64,000 bases of DNA from Streptomyces sp. Edi2 (GTDB taxonomy: Bacteria; Actinomycetota; Actinomycetes; Streptomycetales; Streptomycetaceae). The position numbers were made by a program, and so were the translations under genes. Shown piece after piece: positions 62,934-64,000 of the stretch (within the stretch, counting starts at the first letter, position 1; every line of letters begins with the position of its first letter). A model generated the notes under the pieces. That model saw nothing but the letters and a program-made list of their open reading frames with translations, had not been told where the DNA came from and searched no databases. The stretch spans positions 2,790,001-2,854,000 of the forward strand of contig NZ_JBEJGX010000003.1 in NCBI RefSeq assembly GCF_040253635.1. The letters are read 5' to 3'.

Positions 62934-64000
62934 CAGAGCGTCACCACCGAACGCAGGACGTCGCCCGCGTGCATCCGCTCGAAGGCCTGCTCCACGTCCT
63001 CGATGCCGATGGTCTCCGTGACGAACGCCCCCAGGTCGATCCGGCCCTGCAGATGCAGGTCGATCAGCATCGGGAAGTCACGGGAGGGCAGGCAGTCGCC
63101 GTACCAGGAGGATTTGAGGGCGCCGCCGCGGCCGAAGACGTCCAGGAGGGGGAGTTCCAGGGTCATGTCCGGGGTGGGGACGCCGACCAGGACGACGGTG
63201 CCGGCCAGATCGCGGGCGTAGAACGCCTGCCGGTAGGTCTCGGGGCGGCCGACCGCGTCGATGACGACGTCCGCGCCGAAGCCGCCGGTCAGTTCGCGGA
63301 TCGCCTCGACGGGGTCGGCGGTACGGGAGTTGACCGTGTGGGTGGCGCCCATGGAGCGCGCGGTCTCCAGCTTGCGGTCGTCGATGTCCACCGCGACGAT
63401 CGTGACCGCACCGGCCAGCCGCGCGCCCACCACGGCCGCATCGCCGACGCCGCCGCAGCCGATGACCGCGACCGAGTCGCCGCGCCCGACGCCACCGGTG
63501 TTGATCGCGGCGCCGATGCCCGCCATCACCCCGCAGCCCAGCAGCCCGGCCGCCTCGGGCGCCACCCGGGGGTCGACCTTGGTGCACTGCCCGGCGGCGA
63601 CCAGCGTCTTGTCGGCGAAGGCGCCGATGCCCAGTGCCGGGGTCAGCTCCGTGCCGTCCTTGAGCGTCATCTTCTGGCGGGCGTTGTGGGTGTCGAAGCA
63701 GTACTGGGGGCGGCCCCGCAGACAGGCGCGGCACTGGCCGCACACCGCCCGCCAGTTGAGGACGACGAAGTCCCCCGGCGCCACATCGGTGACCCCGGCG
63801 CCGACCGACTCCACGACGCCGGCGGCCTCGTGCCCGAGCAGGAACGGGAAGTCGTCGTTGATGCCGCCCTGCTTGTAGTGCAGATCGGTGTGGCACACCC
63901 CGCACGTCTGAATCTTCACCACGGCCTCGCCGGGGCCCGGATCCGGCACCAGGATGGTCTCCAGCCGGACCGGTTCGTTCTTCCCCGGCGCAATCACGCC
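62933..64000 (-). CDS. mscR: Mycothiol-dependent formaldehyde dehydrogenase / S-nitrosomycothiol reductase (N-terminus outside window)
   Basis: The gene runs in from the right edge; the visible GTG at 63997 sits inside the conserved [15 protein letters not shown], so the true start is a few codons outside. The zinc-dependent medium-chain ADH has the catalytic zinc ligands in [10 protein letters not shown] and GHEAAG, four structural Cys in [15 protein letters not shown], and the NAD fold [15 protein letters not shown]. It oxidises S-hydroxymethylmycothiol and reduces S-nitrosomycothiol. It is coupled to the MBL hydrolase gene. Confidence 0.93.
   Translation of the reverse strand, partial: GVIAPGKNEPVRLETILVPDPGPGEAVVKIQTCGVCHTDLHYKQGGINDDFPFLLGHEAAGVVESVGAGVTDVAPGDFVVLNWRAVCGQCRACLRGRPQYCFDTHNARQKMTLKDGTELTPALGIGAFADKTLVAAGQCTKVDPRVAPEAAGLLGCGVMAGIGAAINTGGVGRGDSVAVIGCGGVGDAAVVGARLAGAVTIVAVDIDDRKLETARSMGATHTVNSRTADPVEAIRELTGGFGADVVIDAVGRPETYRQAFYARDLAGTVVLVGVPTPDMTLELPLLDVFGRGGALKSSWYGDCLPSRDFPMLIDLHLQGRIDLGAFVTETIGIEDVEQAFERMHAGDVLRSVVTL

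Overview
The window is high-GC chromosomal DNA from an actinomycete, almost certainly Streptomyces or a close relative. The evidence is the strong third-position G/C bias, frequent GTG and TTG starts, mycothiol-linked enzymes, a four-gene conservon followed by two P450 genes, a HelixTurnHelix/DUF397 pair, an LAXTG-anchored protein, a leuA leader peptide, and rare in-frame TTA codons confined to two regulator genes. No tRNA, rRNA, insertion sequence, phage gene or CRISPR array was recognised.

Layout: 1-9.6 kb is accessory. It holds the end of an SDR oxidoreductase, a truncated permease remnant in repeat-rich DNA, a mycothiol-dependent isomerase-family enzyme, two tandem small YrhB-like paralogues, a three-gene sugar ABC importer without its own ATPase, and a TauD-type dioxygenase preceded by a candidate leaderless, Cys-ending leader peptide and faced by an ArsR-type regulator with two TTA codons. 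9.7-17.1 kb carries an LAXTG surface protein, pyruvate phosphate dikinase (ppdK), a MarR regulator and dusB. 17.2-30.3 kb is a run of transporter and regulator pairs (two DHA2 exporters, aldo/keto reductase with TetR, MarR with cupin) plus GNAT, DUF1772, DUF2087, VOC and DUF899 proteins and a NarL-type two-component system. Several pairs have clear palindromic operators.

30.4-38.5 kb is core: glyS, the Zur-controlled zinc importer with zur itself, a lipoprotein, uppS and recO. 38.5-45.6 kb holds a HelixTurnHelix/DUF397 pair and a complete conservon (cvnA-B-C-D) translationally coupled to a CYP157-like P450 lacking ExxR and a CYP154-like P450. 45.7-51.6 kb has a TerB-like protein, an SGNH lipase, leuA with its leader peptide, and an M4 protease next to an emfourin-like inhibitor. 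51.7-62.0 kb mixes beta-glucoside use (GH1 plus an MFS carrier; GH4 with a divergent PfkB kinase) with the conserved RNA/cell-envelope block phoH-ybeY-CNNM/CBS protein-cytidine-deaminase-like-era. The right edge is a mycothiol-dependent formaldehyde dehydrogenase candidate coupled to a metallo-beta-lactamase-fold hydrolase.

The most interesting points are the leaderless Cys leader upstream of the dioxygenase, a dispersed hairpin repeat shared by two distant convergent intergenic regions, the TTA codons confined to two regulators, the ExxR-less P450 in the conservon, the cytoplasmic-looking protease/inhibitor pair, and a zinc-less cytidine deaminase homologue. All assignments come from reading the sequence by eye; no database search was run.
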